Part shown: positions 28,037 to 36,469 of the stretch, piece after piece
Numbering within the stretch: the first letter of the stretch is position 1
Layout: the number at the start of each line of letters is the position of its first letter
Origin: Verrucomicrobiota bacterium
Lineage (GTDB): Bacteria > Verrucomicrobiota > Verrucomicrobiia > Limisphaerales > UBA9464
DNA: 57,671 nucleotides
Direction: 5' to 3'
Assembly (NCBI GenBank): GCA_017309115.1
Contig: JAFLEF010000049.1
Span: forward strand, 1-57,671
The notes under the pieces: model-generated
Databases searched by the model: none
What the model was told of the DNA's origin: nothing
The model's input: the letters and a program-made list of their open reading frames with translations, nothing else
Made by a program: the position numbers and the translations under genes

Positions 28037-28780
28037 TCAGGACCCAACTGGCTCCGTCTTTTCCACCTCGGCCACGGCGGCCCGAGCTAGGCGACCGAGG
28101 TACACCATGACCGCACCGCACGCGATCACCCCGATTATGGTGAGGATCAAATGCAGGTGCAGATGCTGCCCGGGATCGTGCGCCGCTTGGGCGAGATGTT
28201 TGGCCGCATGACCGAAATAAACCTCGACCACCACTCCCGGAAGAATCCCCAAGCTTGCCACCAGGAACGTAGCAAATCTCGTGTGGGTCGTTCCCAGCAG
28301 ATAACTCACAGAAACGGGACTCAGCGGCGTAAGGCGAAGTAGGAATTGAAACCGAAGTCCTTCGCGATTCACAGCCCGTTCAATCGCCGCCAACCGGGGT
28401 TGCCGCTCCAACCACCGCCGGATCGTCGCCTGCAGGAACCGTCGCGCGACAAGGAAATTGAGGCAGGCTGTGAGCATCGCCGCCACACACATCACGGCGG
28501 CGCCACCCAAAAACCCAAACAACACCCCCGCGGTCAGCGCAAAGACGGTGTCGGGAATGAAGACCGAAGTTCCCAACACGACGAGCAGGATGAACACCGC
28601 CCAACCCACCCATCCTTGTTGCCCGATCCACGCTTCCAACCGCGGAAGCTCATGGCCAAACCAGCGACCCAAAACCAAGGCTCCCCCGAGGAGGAGCCCA
28701 CCTAGACACACGTGCACTATCGTCCGGCGTCGATCAGGATTCACCATGGATTCCACTGAGTCAGGCGACATGCCGGCCAT
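28037..28780 (-). CDS. TVP38/TMEM64-type (DedA-like) membrane protein
   Basis: The protein has 247 residues with about five membrane segments. The conserved core is FIPDTVFALTAGVLFGFLGGAAVMCVAAM, followed by the family motif RFQFLLRLTPLSPVSVSYLLGTTHTRF and a re-entrant-like LGILPGVVVEVYFG. DedA/TVP38 proteins are thought to move phospholipids across membranes or support proton-driven transport. The N-terminus could start at 28780 or at an in-frame ATG at 28747; no Shine-Dalgarno sequence decides it. The porin gene starts two bases after the stop, a tight pairing that suggests joint expression. Confidence 0.86.
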   Translation of the reverse strand: MAGMSPDSVESMVNPDRRRTIVHVCLGGLLLGGALVLGRWFGHELPRLEAWIGQQGWVGWAVFILLVVLGTSVFIPDTVFALTAGVLFGFLGGAAVMCVAAMLTACLNFLVARRFLQATIRRWLERQPRLAAIERAVNREGLRFQFLLRLTPLSPVSVSYLLGTTHTRFATFLVASLGILPGVVVEVYFGHAAKHLAQAAHDPGQHLHLHLILTIIGVIACGAVMVYLGRLARAAVAEVEKTEPVGS

Positions 28781-28921
28781 TGGTAAGGACGAAATGGGCC
28801 GGAGTCAGGCTTCGAATTCGACGCGCCACGTTAGGCTCCGAACCCACTCGCGAAATCCGCGATGGCCCGGCTGGCGTCCGAAACCACCCCGGCTCGAGTC
28901 ACCTCAGGGCGCCACCATCAC

Positions 28922-30214
28922 TCACAACTTCCAAATCAAACTCAGACTGAAGATGGAGAAGTTGGCGTTTTCGTAGGTGCCCGAGACGCGCCCCCGGAGA
29001 CTCGTGTCCGATCCTTGGTCCACGGTCATGTCCCCCACCCACATGAACTCGTAAGCGGCCGCCAACGTTAATTTGGCATTCAAATCCCACTCCGCTCCCA
29101 AGCCCACGCGGACGGCCCGGCCCATCGGAAGCACCACGGTCCGGTACTCATCACTTACCGCCGAACTGTCGTAGGCCACTCCCGTACTCAGCCGCCAGTT
29201 TGGACACACCCGATACTGGGCGCCCAAGGCTCCGTGCCAGGTGTCTTGGTAGTTGAGTTCCGTGGTCACGGTCCTGGGAGTGCTGGACGGAGAGTTGGCA
29301 TCCACACCCACCTGCACCTGACCGAACTGTTCCCAGTTCTGCCAGCCCACATCCGCCATCACCGACCACTTCTCATTGAGCTCGTGAAAGAGACTGACCA
29401 TTACCGACTGCGGTACCTTGACCCCGAGATTCAGCTCCGACGGATTGGCCAGCAGCGGACTCAGAACCGGGCCGAGATTGGAAAACTCCGGAGTGTCTTC
29501 GAAATCCAGGTTGACCGCCGACAAATAGGTCACACCCAGGCGGGTTTTCTCGCTCAACCGGAACAGAGCTCCCACGTTCGCGCCGAACCCCCAGGTGGTG
29601 TCTTTCAGATCCAACTGACCGTCCCCGACGCCGGGATCCAAATTGTTCACCGCGACCTCCGTCTTGAAGTAGCCGTACATCGCATTCAAGCCCGCTCCAA
29701 CCGACAGCCACTCATTTACCTCGTAGCTGATCGTGGGCATCAGGCTCACGCCGACCATTCCGCCTTCCTGAACGTAGTAGCGGCCGACCCAGTTAGGTTC
29801 GTAATTCTGCAGCAAGCCGAAGTAAGACAGCGTCGCAAAACCGACGTGCCACTTCTCGCTGAGTTCCTGGGTATAGAAGAGGCTCAGAGCTGGCAGTGCT
29901 CCGATGGCGTTGCCGCCCCCATCCGTACCCAAGCGGGAGGAGGTATCGGAATTAGGGGTGAAGGAGACATCTCCGTACAGGAGTTGCACCCCGGCTTGCA
30001 CCTGGGCGCCCTCCAACAAACTCATGCCGGCGGGATTCTTGAAGGCGGTGGAGGGATCCTGAGCGCGGGAAGCATAACCCGCCGAAGCCAGCGCAGTATC
30101 AATGGTGGCCACTTCGTAGAGTTCAATTCCACCGCCGAGGGCCGCGCCGGGCAGCAGGAGCCCACCGGTGGCGATTAAACTAAGAGTGCGAAGGCGAGAT
30201 TGATTTTGGTTCAT
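28922..30214 (-). CDS. FadL/OmpP1-family outer-membrane transport protein
   Basis: The protein has 430 residues. After a signal peptide (LSLIATGGLLLPGAALGGG), ELYEVATIDTALASAGYASRAQDPSTAFKNPAGMSLL matches the N-terminal hatch signature of the FadL family (a small-residue stretch followed by NPAG). Repeated strands such as LSVGAGLNAMYGYFKT and TRLGVTYLSAVNLDFE follow, and it ends in IFSLSLIWKL. The family imports long-chain fatty acids or aromatic hydrocarbons through a lateral opening in the barrel. The ligand here is unknown. The gene begins 31 bases after the stop of the ion-channel gene on the same strand and lies about 140 bases before the TVP38-like gene. Confidence 0.9.
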   Translation of the reverse strand: MNQNQSRLRTLSLIATGGLLLPGAALGGGIELYEVATIDTALASAGYASRAQDPSTAFKNPAGMSLLEGAQVQAGVQLLYGDVSFTPNSDTSSRLGTDGGGNAIGALPALSLFYTQELSEKWHVGFATLSYFGLLQNYEPNWVGRYYVQEGGMVGVSLMPTISYEVNEWLSVGAGLNAMYGYFKTEVAVNNLDPGVGDGQLDLKDTTWGFGANVGALFRLSEKTRLGVTYLSAVNLDFEDTPEFSNLGPVLSPLLANPSELNLGVKVPQSVMVSLFHELNEKWSVMADVGWQNWEQFGQVQVGVDANSPSSTPRTVTTELNYQDTWHGALGAQYRVCPNWRLSTGVAYDSSAVSDEYRTVVLPMGRAVRVGLGAEWDLNAKLTLAAAYEFMWVGDMTVDQGSDTSLRGRVSGTYENANFSIFSLSLIWKL

Positions 30215-30245
30215 AAATAAGGGCTACAACAACCGGGACAAAAGG

Positions 30246-30977
30246 TCAGCGCGAGTCCGCTGGCGGTGGCGGGCTGGTCAGGGAGGTGTGCAGGGACACC
30301 AACCGCGAGACCAAAACCGCCATGTAAAGGGTGCCCGTGAGGGCCTCCACCATGGCCAGCATTCGGGCCGGACGGGACAAGGGCGTGACGTCGCCAAATC
30401 CGACCGTCGTGAGAGTTACCAGACTGAAGTATAAGGCTTCGAAACCCTCCAGGTTAGGATTGGAAGCCGGCAACCCTCCAAACGAACCCGGAACCAATCG
30501 CGCGGTCAGGGTGTAGGCGCAGGTCCACCACAATGCCAACAGCAGATAAATCGAGATCCCCGCACACAACACTTCGGAATCCACCTTGGGCGCACGGAGG
30601 ATAAAGCGGAAGAACTGGGCGATCACAAAGGTCAGAAACAACAGAAAGGCGATCATGAACCACAGAAAGGCGAAGCCCTCGGATCGATGATGTTCCAACC
30701 ACCAACCGATCAAAACCGGTATGGCCAGGATCGCCGCCAAGACCAGCGATGCACGCCGCCCTCCGACGGCAAGAACGGCCGCCACCATCGTGACCGACAC
30801 CGCCGCCGAACTTAAAAGGCGTCCATTGGGCAATACTTCAATCAAGGGAGCGATCACGAACAAAACCACCAACGCCCCCAAAAACCAGGCCACCGAGTGA
30901 CGGTAAAGGCCCGCCCACGAGGGCTGAGACAGCATTCGCCGAAAAATCGCAGTCTTGGATTCCACAGTCGGACTCAT
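30246..30977 (-). CDS. Voltage-gated-type potassium channel, six membrane segments
   Basis: The protein has about 243 residues. Hydrophobic segments occur at six places, with a pore loop between the last two: ALYFSLVTLTTVGFGDVTPL contains the K+ selectivity filter TVGFGD. No obvious arginine-rich S4 segment and no cytoplasmic RCK domain are present, so gating is unclear. The ATG at 30977 has a strong GGGGGGAA Shine-Dalgarno sequence upstream (about 6 bases away), which decides the start even though the frame is open to 31190. It should conduct K+ across the inner membrane. The FadL-like gene follows 31 bases later and the orphan response regulator lies about 215 bases upstream. Confidence 0.88.
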   Translation of the reverse strand: MSPTVESKTAIFRRMLSQPSWAGLYRHSVAWFLGALVVLFVIAPLIEVLPNGRLLSSAAVSVTMVAAVLAVGGRRASLVLAAILAIPVLIGWWLEHHRSEGFAFLWFMIAFLLFLTFVIAQFFRFILRAPKVDSEVLCAGISIYLLLALWWTCAYTLTARLVPGSFGGLPASNPNLEGFEALYFSLVTLTTVGFGDVTPLSRPARMLAMVEALTGTLYMAVLVSRLVSLHTSLTSPPPPADSR

Positions 30978-31193
30978 ATGGATTCCCCCCAGGTCCGGAA
31001 CAGACCAGAAACGTGCCCGGCAGATTCGGCAGTGATCATCGGTAAACCCAGTAAGGCGAGACCCCCACCGGACCGCAATTTCTTTCTCCTTCGACGCCCT
31101 CTTCGTGTGCCGCCGTTCCCGAAAATCGGCCACGCTTCGTTCCGACCTACCCCCGCCCGTTCCTGGCATCGATCCTGGTTCATTGGCCAAAAA

Positions 31194-31571
31194 TCAACGC
31201 AGCACGTCGCGAATGCAGGCCAACAAATCCGGCGCTTCAAACGGCTTGAGGAGAAGCGCCGAACACTGGGACTGCGCCGCCCGCGACAGAGTCGCCGGCG
31301 AATCATCCGCCGTCATCAGAATCACCGGGAGCGGCACCTCATCCTGACGAAGACGGTCCATCAACTCGAACCCCGATCCGCCGGGCAAATGCAGATCCAA
31401 CACGAGACACGCCAGCTCCTCAAATCGGTCCGAACAATGCAGCTTCTTGGGATCCGAAAACACCACCGCCTCAAAGCCCGTCACCCGAAGCAAACGCTCC
31501 AACGCTTCGCTCAAGGCGAAGTCATCCTCCACAATCGCAATGACAGGGCGAACGGAATCCATGGGAACCAC
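31194..31571 (-). CDS. Single-domain response regulator (CheY/FixJ-receiver type)
   Basis: This 125-residue protein is just a receiver domain. Acidic pocket residues E15-D16-D17 (VEDD), phosphoacceptor D59 (LVLDLHLPGGSG), T87 (LMTADD) and K109 (LLLKPF) are all present. LDLHLPGGSGFELMDRL resembles FixJ-type receivers. There is no output domain, so it must act by binding another protein or passing phosphate on. No histidine kinase gene is adjacent. The frame starts at 31571, but MDSVRP at 31562 is equally possible. About 215 gene-free bases separate it from the ion-channel gene downstream; a three-copy repeat array lies upstream. Confidence 0.9.
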   Translation of the reverse strand: MVPMDSVRPVIAIVEDDFALSEALERLLRVTGFEAVVFSDPKKLHCSDRFEELACLVLDLHLPGGSGFELMDRLRQDEVPLPVILMTADDSPATLSRAAQSQCSALLLKPFEAPDLLACIRDVLR

Positions 31572-31724
31572 GACACCGTTCCGCCCACAAAGGGTCGAAC
31601 GAACCGGTAGTGCAGTCTTACTGGCGAAGTTCCTTCCAACGCCACTACACCTTCGTCTAGATCAAGGTGCGCGAGGCATGGAAAACAGCTGATAGCTGAG
31701 AGCTCTCAGCTTCCCCCACCCCTC

Positions 31725-32122
31725 GGTGGGGCGAGGTTCCACCCGAGCCGTTCGCGTCCCAGCGAATAGCGCGTCAGGAATCCACACACGAACGGCTCCG
31801 CAGAGCGTCGCCCTACCAGCCTCCCCTTCCGACCTCTCAGCTCTCCACTCCCCCCCCGGTGGGGCGAGGTTCCACCCGAGCCGTTCGCGTCCCGGCGAAT
31901 AACGCGTCAGGAATCCACACACGAACGGCTCCGCAGAGCGTCGCCCTACCAGCCTCCCCTTCCGACCTCTCAGCTCTCACCTCTCAGCTTCCCCCCCGGT
32001 GGGGCGAGGTTCCACCCGAGCCGTTCGCGTCCCAGCGAATAGCGCGTCAGGAATCCACACACGAACGGCTCCGCAGAGCGTCGCCCCACCAGCCTCCCCT
32101 TCCGACCTCTCAGCTCTCAGCT
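31725..32122. repeat. Tandem array of three intergenic repeat units (periods 133 and 140)
   Basis: Units begin GGTGGGGCGAGGTTCCACCC at 31725, 31858 and 31998. Each contains CGTCC(C/G)(A/G)GCGAATA, ACACGAACGGCTCCGCAGAGC and a CTCAGCT heptamer tail. The second unit is exactly seven bases longer than the first, matching one extra heptamer in its tail. The array fills the gene-free space between the response regulator and the cysteine desulfurase. Confidence 0.88.
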
Positions 32123-32174
32123 AGAACGCAGAGGTTCATTTCGACTTGGCGAGGCATTTGGTCATGCTGACCTC

Positions 32175-33320
32175 GTGCGGCCGATTTACTTCGACTACAA
32201 CGCCACCACGCCACTCGACCCGGCGGTGCGCGCGGCTCAGGAACCCTATCAGGAAACGATCTGGGGCAATCCTTCCAGCGTGCACCAGATCGGTCGGGCC
32301 GCCCGCGCGGCCTTGGACGAGGCGCGCTATCAGATGGCCCAACTCTGGGGTTCCAAACCCAGCGAAGTGGTGTTCACCAGCGGCGGCACCGAGGCGAATA
32401 ACCTCGCCATTCTAGGGACCGCCCGACTCCGGCGCAGTCAGGGTCGGCACTTGGTCACTTCGGCAGTGGAACATCCCGCTGTGTTGCACGCTTTCGAATT
32501 TCTCGCCCGCCACGAGGGATTCGAACTTACCCTAGTGCCGGTCGACCAGCACGGACAAGTCAACCCCGAGGACGTCCAGCGGGCCCTGCGTCCCGACACC
32601 ACGCTCGTGTCGGTGATGGCGGCCAACAACGAAGTTGGCACTTGCCAACCCGTCGCCGCCATCGGCGCGCTCTGTCGGGAGCGCGGCATCTGCTTTCACA
32701 CCGACGCCGTGCAGGCCTTCGGCAAACTTCCCTATGCTGGCGTGGCCTCGCTCCCGGCCGACTTGGTCACTGTCTGCGCCCACAAATTTCATGGTCCCAA
32801 AGGAGCCGGCGCTCTGTTCGTCCGATCGCCTCTGCAACCCATACCCTTGCTGGTCGGCGGCGGTCACGAGAACGAACGGCGGGCTGGAACGGAGAATCTT
32901 CCGGCCATTGTCGGCTTGGTCGAAGCCTTCAACCGGTTTGTCCCCACCCCCGTCTTCCCGCCGACGCAACTACGCCTCTGGACCGAAGAGCTCGCGTCGA
33001 CGCTGACCTCCCTGCCCGGCGTAACCCGGCGCGGGCATCCCACCGACCGACTCGCCAACACTCTGGCCTTCACCGTCAGCGGCACCGACAGCATTGCCCT
33101 GATGGCCGCCCTGGATCTCGAAGGCATCTGCGCCTCCAGCGGTTCGGCCTGTTCCGCCGGCTCGTTGGAACCCAGTCACGTGCTCAAAGCCATGGGCGTG
33201 CCACCGGCGGAGGCTAATGCGCTGGTTCGCTTTTCCCTGGGACGGGAAACGACCAAGTCCGAAGTGGATCGCGTGGACGCCGTCCTTCCGGAGGTCCTAA
33301 AGCGGGTTCGCCGGCCCTGA
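32175..33320 (+). CDS. Cysteine desulfurase (NifS/IscS family)
   Basis: The protein has 381 residues and is PLP-dependent. It removes sulfur from L-cysteine, giving alanine and a persulfide used for iron-sulfur cluster or thio-cofactor assembly. The N-terminus IYFDYNATTPLDP and FTSGGTEANNLAI are conserved; H-K204 in CAHKFHGPKGAG binds PLP. The active-site cysteine is C326 in SSGSACSAGSLEPSHVL, in the extended loop of NifS/IscS (group I). The start is GTG at 32175. No iscU, sufE or scaffold gene is adjacent, so the role (NifS-like, IscS-like or tRNA-related) cannot be fixed. The tandem repeat array ends about 50 bases upstream. Confidence 0.93.
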   Translation: MRPIYFDYNATTPLDPAVRAAQEPYQETIWGNPSSVHQIGRAARAALDEARYQMAQLWGSKPSEVVFTSGGTEANNLAILGTARLRRSQGRHLVTSAVEHPAVLHAFEFLARHEGFELTLVPVDQHGQVNPEDVQRALRPDTTLVSVMAANNEVGTCQPVAAIGALCRERGICFHTDAVQAFGKLPYAGVASLPADLVTVCAHKFHGPKGAGALFVRSPLQPIPLLVGGGHENERRAGTENLPAIVGLVEAFNRFVPTPVFPPTQLRLWTEELASTLTSLPGVTRRGHPTDRLANTLAFTVSGTDSIALMAALDLEGICASSGSACSAGSLEPSHVLKAMGVPPAEANALVRFSLGRETTKSEVDRVDAVLPEVLKRVRRP

Positions 33321-33425
33321 ATCGACGATTTACCGATCGCTCCCCCGATTGAGGCAGGGCTGTGGGCTTGACCATGTTGGTTTGAATGCCGGACGGTTTG
33401 GCCCGTCGAGTGACTGTTGCTGCCA

Positions 33426-34739
33426 ATGAACACGCCTGATCCCACCCCCTCTCAATCCCGCCGGAGTTTCCTCCGAACCTCCTCCACCGCGGCTGCTTTC
33501 GCCCTGGCCGCCCCGTCCGTCCTCATCCGGCCTCAGGCGTTTGCTGCCAACAGCGACACGCTCAAGATCGGACTGATCGGCTGCGGTGGCCGTGGTACTG
33601 GAGCCGCCGGCAATGCGCTGACTGCCGACGATAACTGCGTGCTGACCGCCGTGGCCGACGCCTTCCCCGAGCCTCCCAAACTGGCGCTCCAGGGGCTGAA
33701 GGAACAGTACGGACCCCGCGTGGCCGTGACTCCCGAGTCCACCTTCGTTGGCCTGAACTCCTTCGAGAAGCTGATTGATTCCGGCGTGGACGTCGTGTTG
33801 CTCGCGTCGCCTCCGGGATTCCGTCCGGCCCACCTGCGGTATGCGGTGGAGAAGAACAAACAAATTTTCTGCGAGAAGCCGGTCGCCACTGATCCCGTCG
33901 GCCTACGCCACGTCTTGGAGTCGGTCCGCATGGCCAAGGAAAAGAAGCTGCACTTGGTCTCCGGCTTCTGCTGGCGCAGTGACATGCCCCGCCGCGCCCT
34001 ATACGAGCGCATTCATGACGGAGCCATCGGCGATGTTCGCGCGGTGTACGGCACTTATCTGACCGGCCCGGTGAAGCCGATGCCGGCCGCTGATACCCGC
34101 AAGCCGGGCATGACCGATCTCGAATGGCAGGTGAAGAACTGGATGAACTTCTCCTGGTTGTCCGGCGACGGCATCGTCGAGCAGTGCATTCACACCGTGG
34201 ACAAGCTGGCGTGGTGCTTGCGCGATCAGCCGCCGCTCAAGTGCACCGCCACTGGTGGCCGGATGATCCCCAACAATCAGGGCAACATCTATGACCACAT
34301 GACCGTGGTGTACGAGTATGCGGGCGGAGTGCGGGGCGTCGTCGCCCAACGCCAGATTGCCGGCTGCTACAACGACAATTCCGACTACATCCTGGGCTCC
34401 AAGGGAACCGCCCAAAGCGGTTGGAACGCCCCGGTCATTCGCGGCGAGAAGTCCTGGCGCTACGACGGCGAGAAGAACAAGGACATGTACGTCATCGAGC
34501 ACGAGGAACTGTTTGGCAGCATCCGCAACTCAAAGCCGTACCGCTTCGACGGCGACTGGCTTGCGTCCAGCACACTGCTGGGACTGATGGGCCGTCTGGC
34601 TGCCTACACCGGTGGCGAAGTCACCTGGGACCAGATTCTCGCGTCCAACGAAAAGCTCAGCCCGGACGGCCCGCTCGATTGGAACATGAAGGTTCCGTTC
34701 ATGCCGCTACCGATGCCCGGTCGCTACAAGCCGGCCTGA
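33426..34739 (+). CDS. Tat-exported Gfo/Idh/MocA oxidoreductase
   Basis: The protein has about 437 residues. A twin-arginine signal (SRRSFLRTSSTAAAFALAAPSVL) is followed by the NAD(P)-binding fold (LKIGLIGCGGRGTGAA) and the family's EKP motif (IFCEKPVATD). The C-terminal beta-sheet domain holds the typical HTVDKLAW element. Such proteins oxidise or epimerise sugars or inositols. Tat-secreted members are abundant in Planctomycetes and Verrucomicrobia and probably carry the cofactor folded through the membrane. The start is the ATG at 33426; an in-frame TTG three codons earlier is less likely. A short membrane protein gene and a Tat-exported sugar isomerase follow on the same strand, a common partnership for oxidised sugar metabolism. 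Confidence 0.92.
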   Translation: MNTPDPTPSQSRRSFLRTSSTAAAFALAAPSVLIRPQAFAANSDTLKIGLIGCGGRGTGAAGNALTADDNCVLTAVADAFPEPPKLALQGLKEQYGPRVAVTPESTFVGLNSFEKLIDSGVDVVLLASPPGFRPAHLRYAVEKNKQIFCEKPVATDPVGLRHVLESVRMAKEKKLHLVSGFCWRSDMPRRALYERIHDGAIGDVRAVYGTYLTGPVKPMPAADTRKPGMTDLEWQVKNWMNFSWLSGDGIVEQCIHTVDKLAWCLRDQPPLKCTATGGRMIPNNQGNIYDHMTVVYEYAGGVRGVVAQRQIAGCYNDNSDYILGSKGTAQSGWNAPVIRGEKSWRYDGEKNKDMYVIEHEELFGSIRNSKPYRFDGDWLASSTLLGLMGRLAAYTGGEVTWDQILASNEKLSPDGPLDWNMKVPFMPLPMPGRYKPA

Positions 34740-34766
34740 ACAGTTTAAACTCTCTCCAACTCCGCC

Positions 34767-34970
34767 ATGGCAGGCCAAGGTTCCACCGGCAACGTCATCG
34801 CGGCCCTCTGCAGTTTCTTCGTCCCTGGATTGGGTCAACTGATCCAGGGACGACTGCTTTTGGCCGTCATCCAGTTCGTGCTCGCTGCGGTGCTGTGGTG
34901 GGTGCTTCTGGGTTGGGTCATCCATCTCTGGTCCGTCCTGGATGCCGCCCTCTTCAAACCCAAGGGCTGA
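34767..34970 (+). CDS. Small membrane protein, TM2-like
   Basis: This 67-residue protein contains two hydrophobic segments (AALCSFFVPGLGQL and LLAVIQFVLAAVLWWVLLGWVIHLW). FFVPGLGQLIQGR is a motif found in many tiny two-helix TM2-type proteins of unknown function. The start ATG follows the upstream oxidoreductase stop by 27 bases. The length is normal for the type. It might simply travel with its neighbours. Confidence 0.68.
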   Translation: MAGQGSTGNVIAALCSFFVPGLGQLIQGRLLLAVIQFVLAAVLWWVLLGWVIHLWSVLDAALFKPKG

Positions 34971-35251
34971 GCAATCACCTCCCACGGATGGGGCGACGCT
35001 CCGCGGAGCCGTTCGCAGGTGGACTCGCGCCACGCAACGTCGGCCACACGCGCCGGCAGGCTGATACCGCCCCAATCACCCCCGAAGCACCGAGGGAAAA
35101 CCACGAATCAGCACTAAAGAAGCACGAATGGGGCAACGGAAAACTTGCTTACCACTTCCCGCTTACCCGCCTCTTCCTCTCAGCTCTCAGCTCTCAGCTT
35201 CCCCACTTCCCGCGCTTACCGCTTTCCGCTTATCGCTTACCTTGCCCCTCC
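34971..35251. repeat. Gene-free intergenic region with palindrome and heptamer repeats
   Basis: It contains GGGGCGACGCTCCGCGGAGC (about 34988-35008), CACGAATGGGGCA words, CTCAGCT heptamers (about 35178-35199), and a degenerate CTT(A/T)CCG heptamer run (about 35207-35242) that abuts the next start codon. No gene is seen. The frame of the next gene is open across all of it but without conserved protein sequence. Confidence 0.7.
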
Positions 35252-36136
35252 ATGAATCGCCGTTCCTTCCTCCAGTTGGCCGCCGCCAGTTCCGCCGCCG
35301 TCGCCACCCACCCGCTCCTGGCCGCCGCTCCCGGCAAGTGTGACCTTAAAAAGGGCATCATGTGGGGAACCGTCGGCGTCAAAGGCTCGGTTCTGGAGAA
35401 AATGCAGGCCATCAAGGCCGCCGGCTACGACGGCGTGGAAATGATGGGCGGCATGGATACTCAGGAGGTGGTCGAAGCGCTGAAGGCCACCGGTCTGGTG
35501 GCGGGAAGCGTCTGCTGCCACACGCATTGGGCCAAGCCGCTCTCGGATCCCAATCCGGAAGTCCGCAAAGTCGGGCTCGAAGGCCTGAAACTGTCGCTGC
35601 GCGACGCCAAGGCCTACGGCGCGCCGTCCGTCCTGCTGGTGCCTGCGGTGGTCACCGACAAGGTTTCCTACGACGACGCCTGGAAGCGCTCCACCGCCGA
35701 AATCCGTCAAGCCATTCCGCTGGCGGAGGAACTGGGCGTCACCATCAGCATCGAAAACGTCTGGAATAATTTTCTCCTGAGCCCGATGGAAGCCGCCCGG
35801 TACGTCGACGAATTCCAGTCGCCCGCGGTCAAGTGGCACTTCGATATCGGCAACGTGGTGGTGTACGGCTGGCCGGAGCAATGGGTGCGGATCCTGGGAC
35901 CGCGCATCCAAACGCTGCACATCAAGGAATTCAGCCGCACCAAGGCCGACAAGGAAGGCCGCTGGGCGGGATTCGGAGTGGAGTTCCTCAAGGGCGACAA
36001 CAATTGGCCGGCCGTGATGAAGGCCCTCCGGGAAATCAATTACTCCGGTTGGGCCATCGCCGAGCAAGGCGGCGCCGACAGCCCGGAAGGCCTGCAAAAG
36101 CTCAGCCGCGAGATGGACCAAATCTTCGCCAGCTGA
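35252..36136 (+). CDS. Tat-exported sugar phosphate isomerase/epimerase-like protein
   Basis: The protein has 294 residues. It starts MNRRSFLQLAAASSAAVATHPLL, a twin-arginine signal. The rest is an AP-endonuclease-2-type TIM barrel: KAAGYDGVEMMGG, VTISIENVWNNFLLSP, WHFDIGNVVVYG, TLHIKEFS and GWAIAEQGG supply the usual metal-ligand glutamates, histidines and aspartate. Family members isomerise or epimerise keto-sugars. The frame is open far upstream (to 34421), but only from 35252 does it resemble a protein, and the Tat signal fixes the start. The nearby Gfo/Idh oxidoreductase suggests a shared sugar pathway in the periplasm; the substrate is unknown. Confidence 0.92.
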   Translation: MNRRSFLQLAAASSAAVATHPLLAAAPGKCDLKKGIMWGTVGVKGSVLEKMQAIKAAGYDGVEMMGGMDTQEVVEALKATGLVAGSVCCHTHWAKPLSDPNPEVRKVGLEGLKLSLRDAKAYGAPSVLLVPAVVTDKVSYDDAWKRSTAEIRQAIPLAEELGVTISIENVWNNFLLSPMEAARYVDEFQSPAVKWHFDIGNVVVYGWPEQWVRILGPRIQTLHIKEFSRTKADKEGRWAGFGVEFLKGDNNWPAVMKALREINYSGWAIAEQGGADSPEGLQKLSREMDQIFAS

Positions 36137-36469
36137 GTCGGGGTAAGGGGTAAGGGGTAAGGACTCCCCACGCTTCATTCGCCGACTGACGCGCACGGCT
36201 CGGTGGAACCTCGCCCTACCCTCCGCAAGAGCTTCCTCCCAGCCGAAGTGATACGGAGTCACGTTCCGTTCATCCTACCCTAACCAGCCAACAGGGGACA
36301 GCCCAGCGGTCCATCCCTACCACGGAACCTCGCCCTACCAAGCTTACCGCTTACCCCTTACCCCTTACCCGCCTTTTCCTCTCAGCTCTCAGCTCTCAGC
36401 CCTCAGCTTCCCCCCCGGTGAACAATCGATCCTCGACAGTCGGGCTCCCGGGCCGAACCTACGCAGACC
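36137..36469. repeat. Intergenic repeat region upstream of dnaE (first copy of long direct repeat)
   Basis: This gene-free stretch starts with GGGGTAA heptamers (36139-36162). From 36163 it runs parallel to 40323 onward: ACTCCCCACGC, ACGCGCACGGCTCGGTGGAA, CCTCCGCAAGAGC, CGGAGTCACGTTCC. It then has a family-H element (36284-36321), CTTACCC heptamers and CTCAGCT heptamers (36376-36411). It ends at the dnaE start. Confidence 0.8.

Noticed and set aside
31640-31680. FNR/CRP-like word TTGATCTAGACGAA upstream of the response regulator
   Set aside because: The second half-site matches only three of five positions; it cannot be told from chance.
31725-32122. CRISPR-like spacing of repeats
   Set aside because: Units are 133-140 bases and repeated over their whole length, with no unique spacers and no cas genes.
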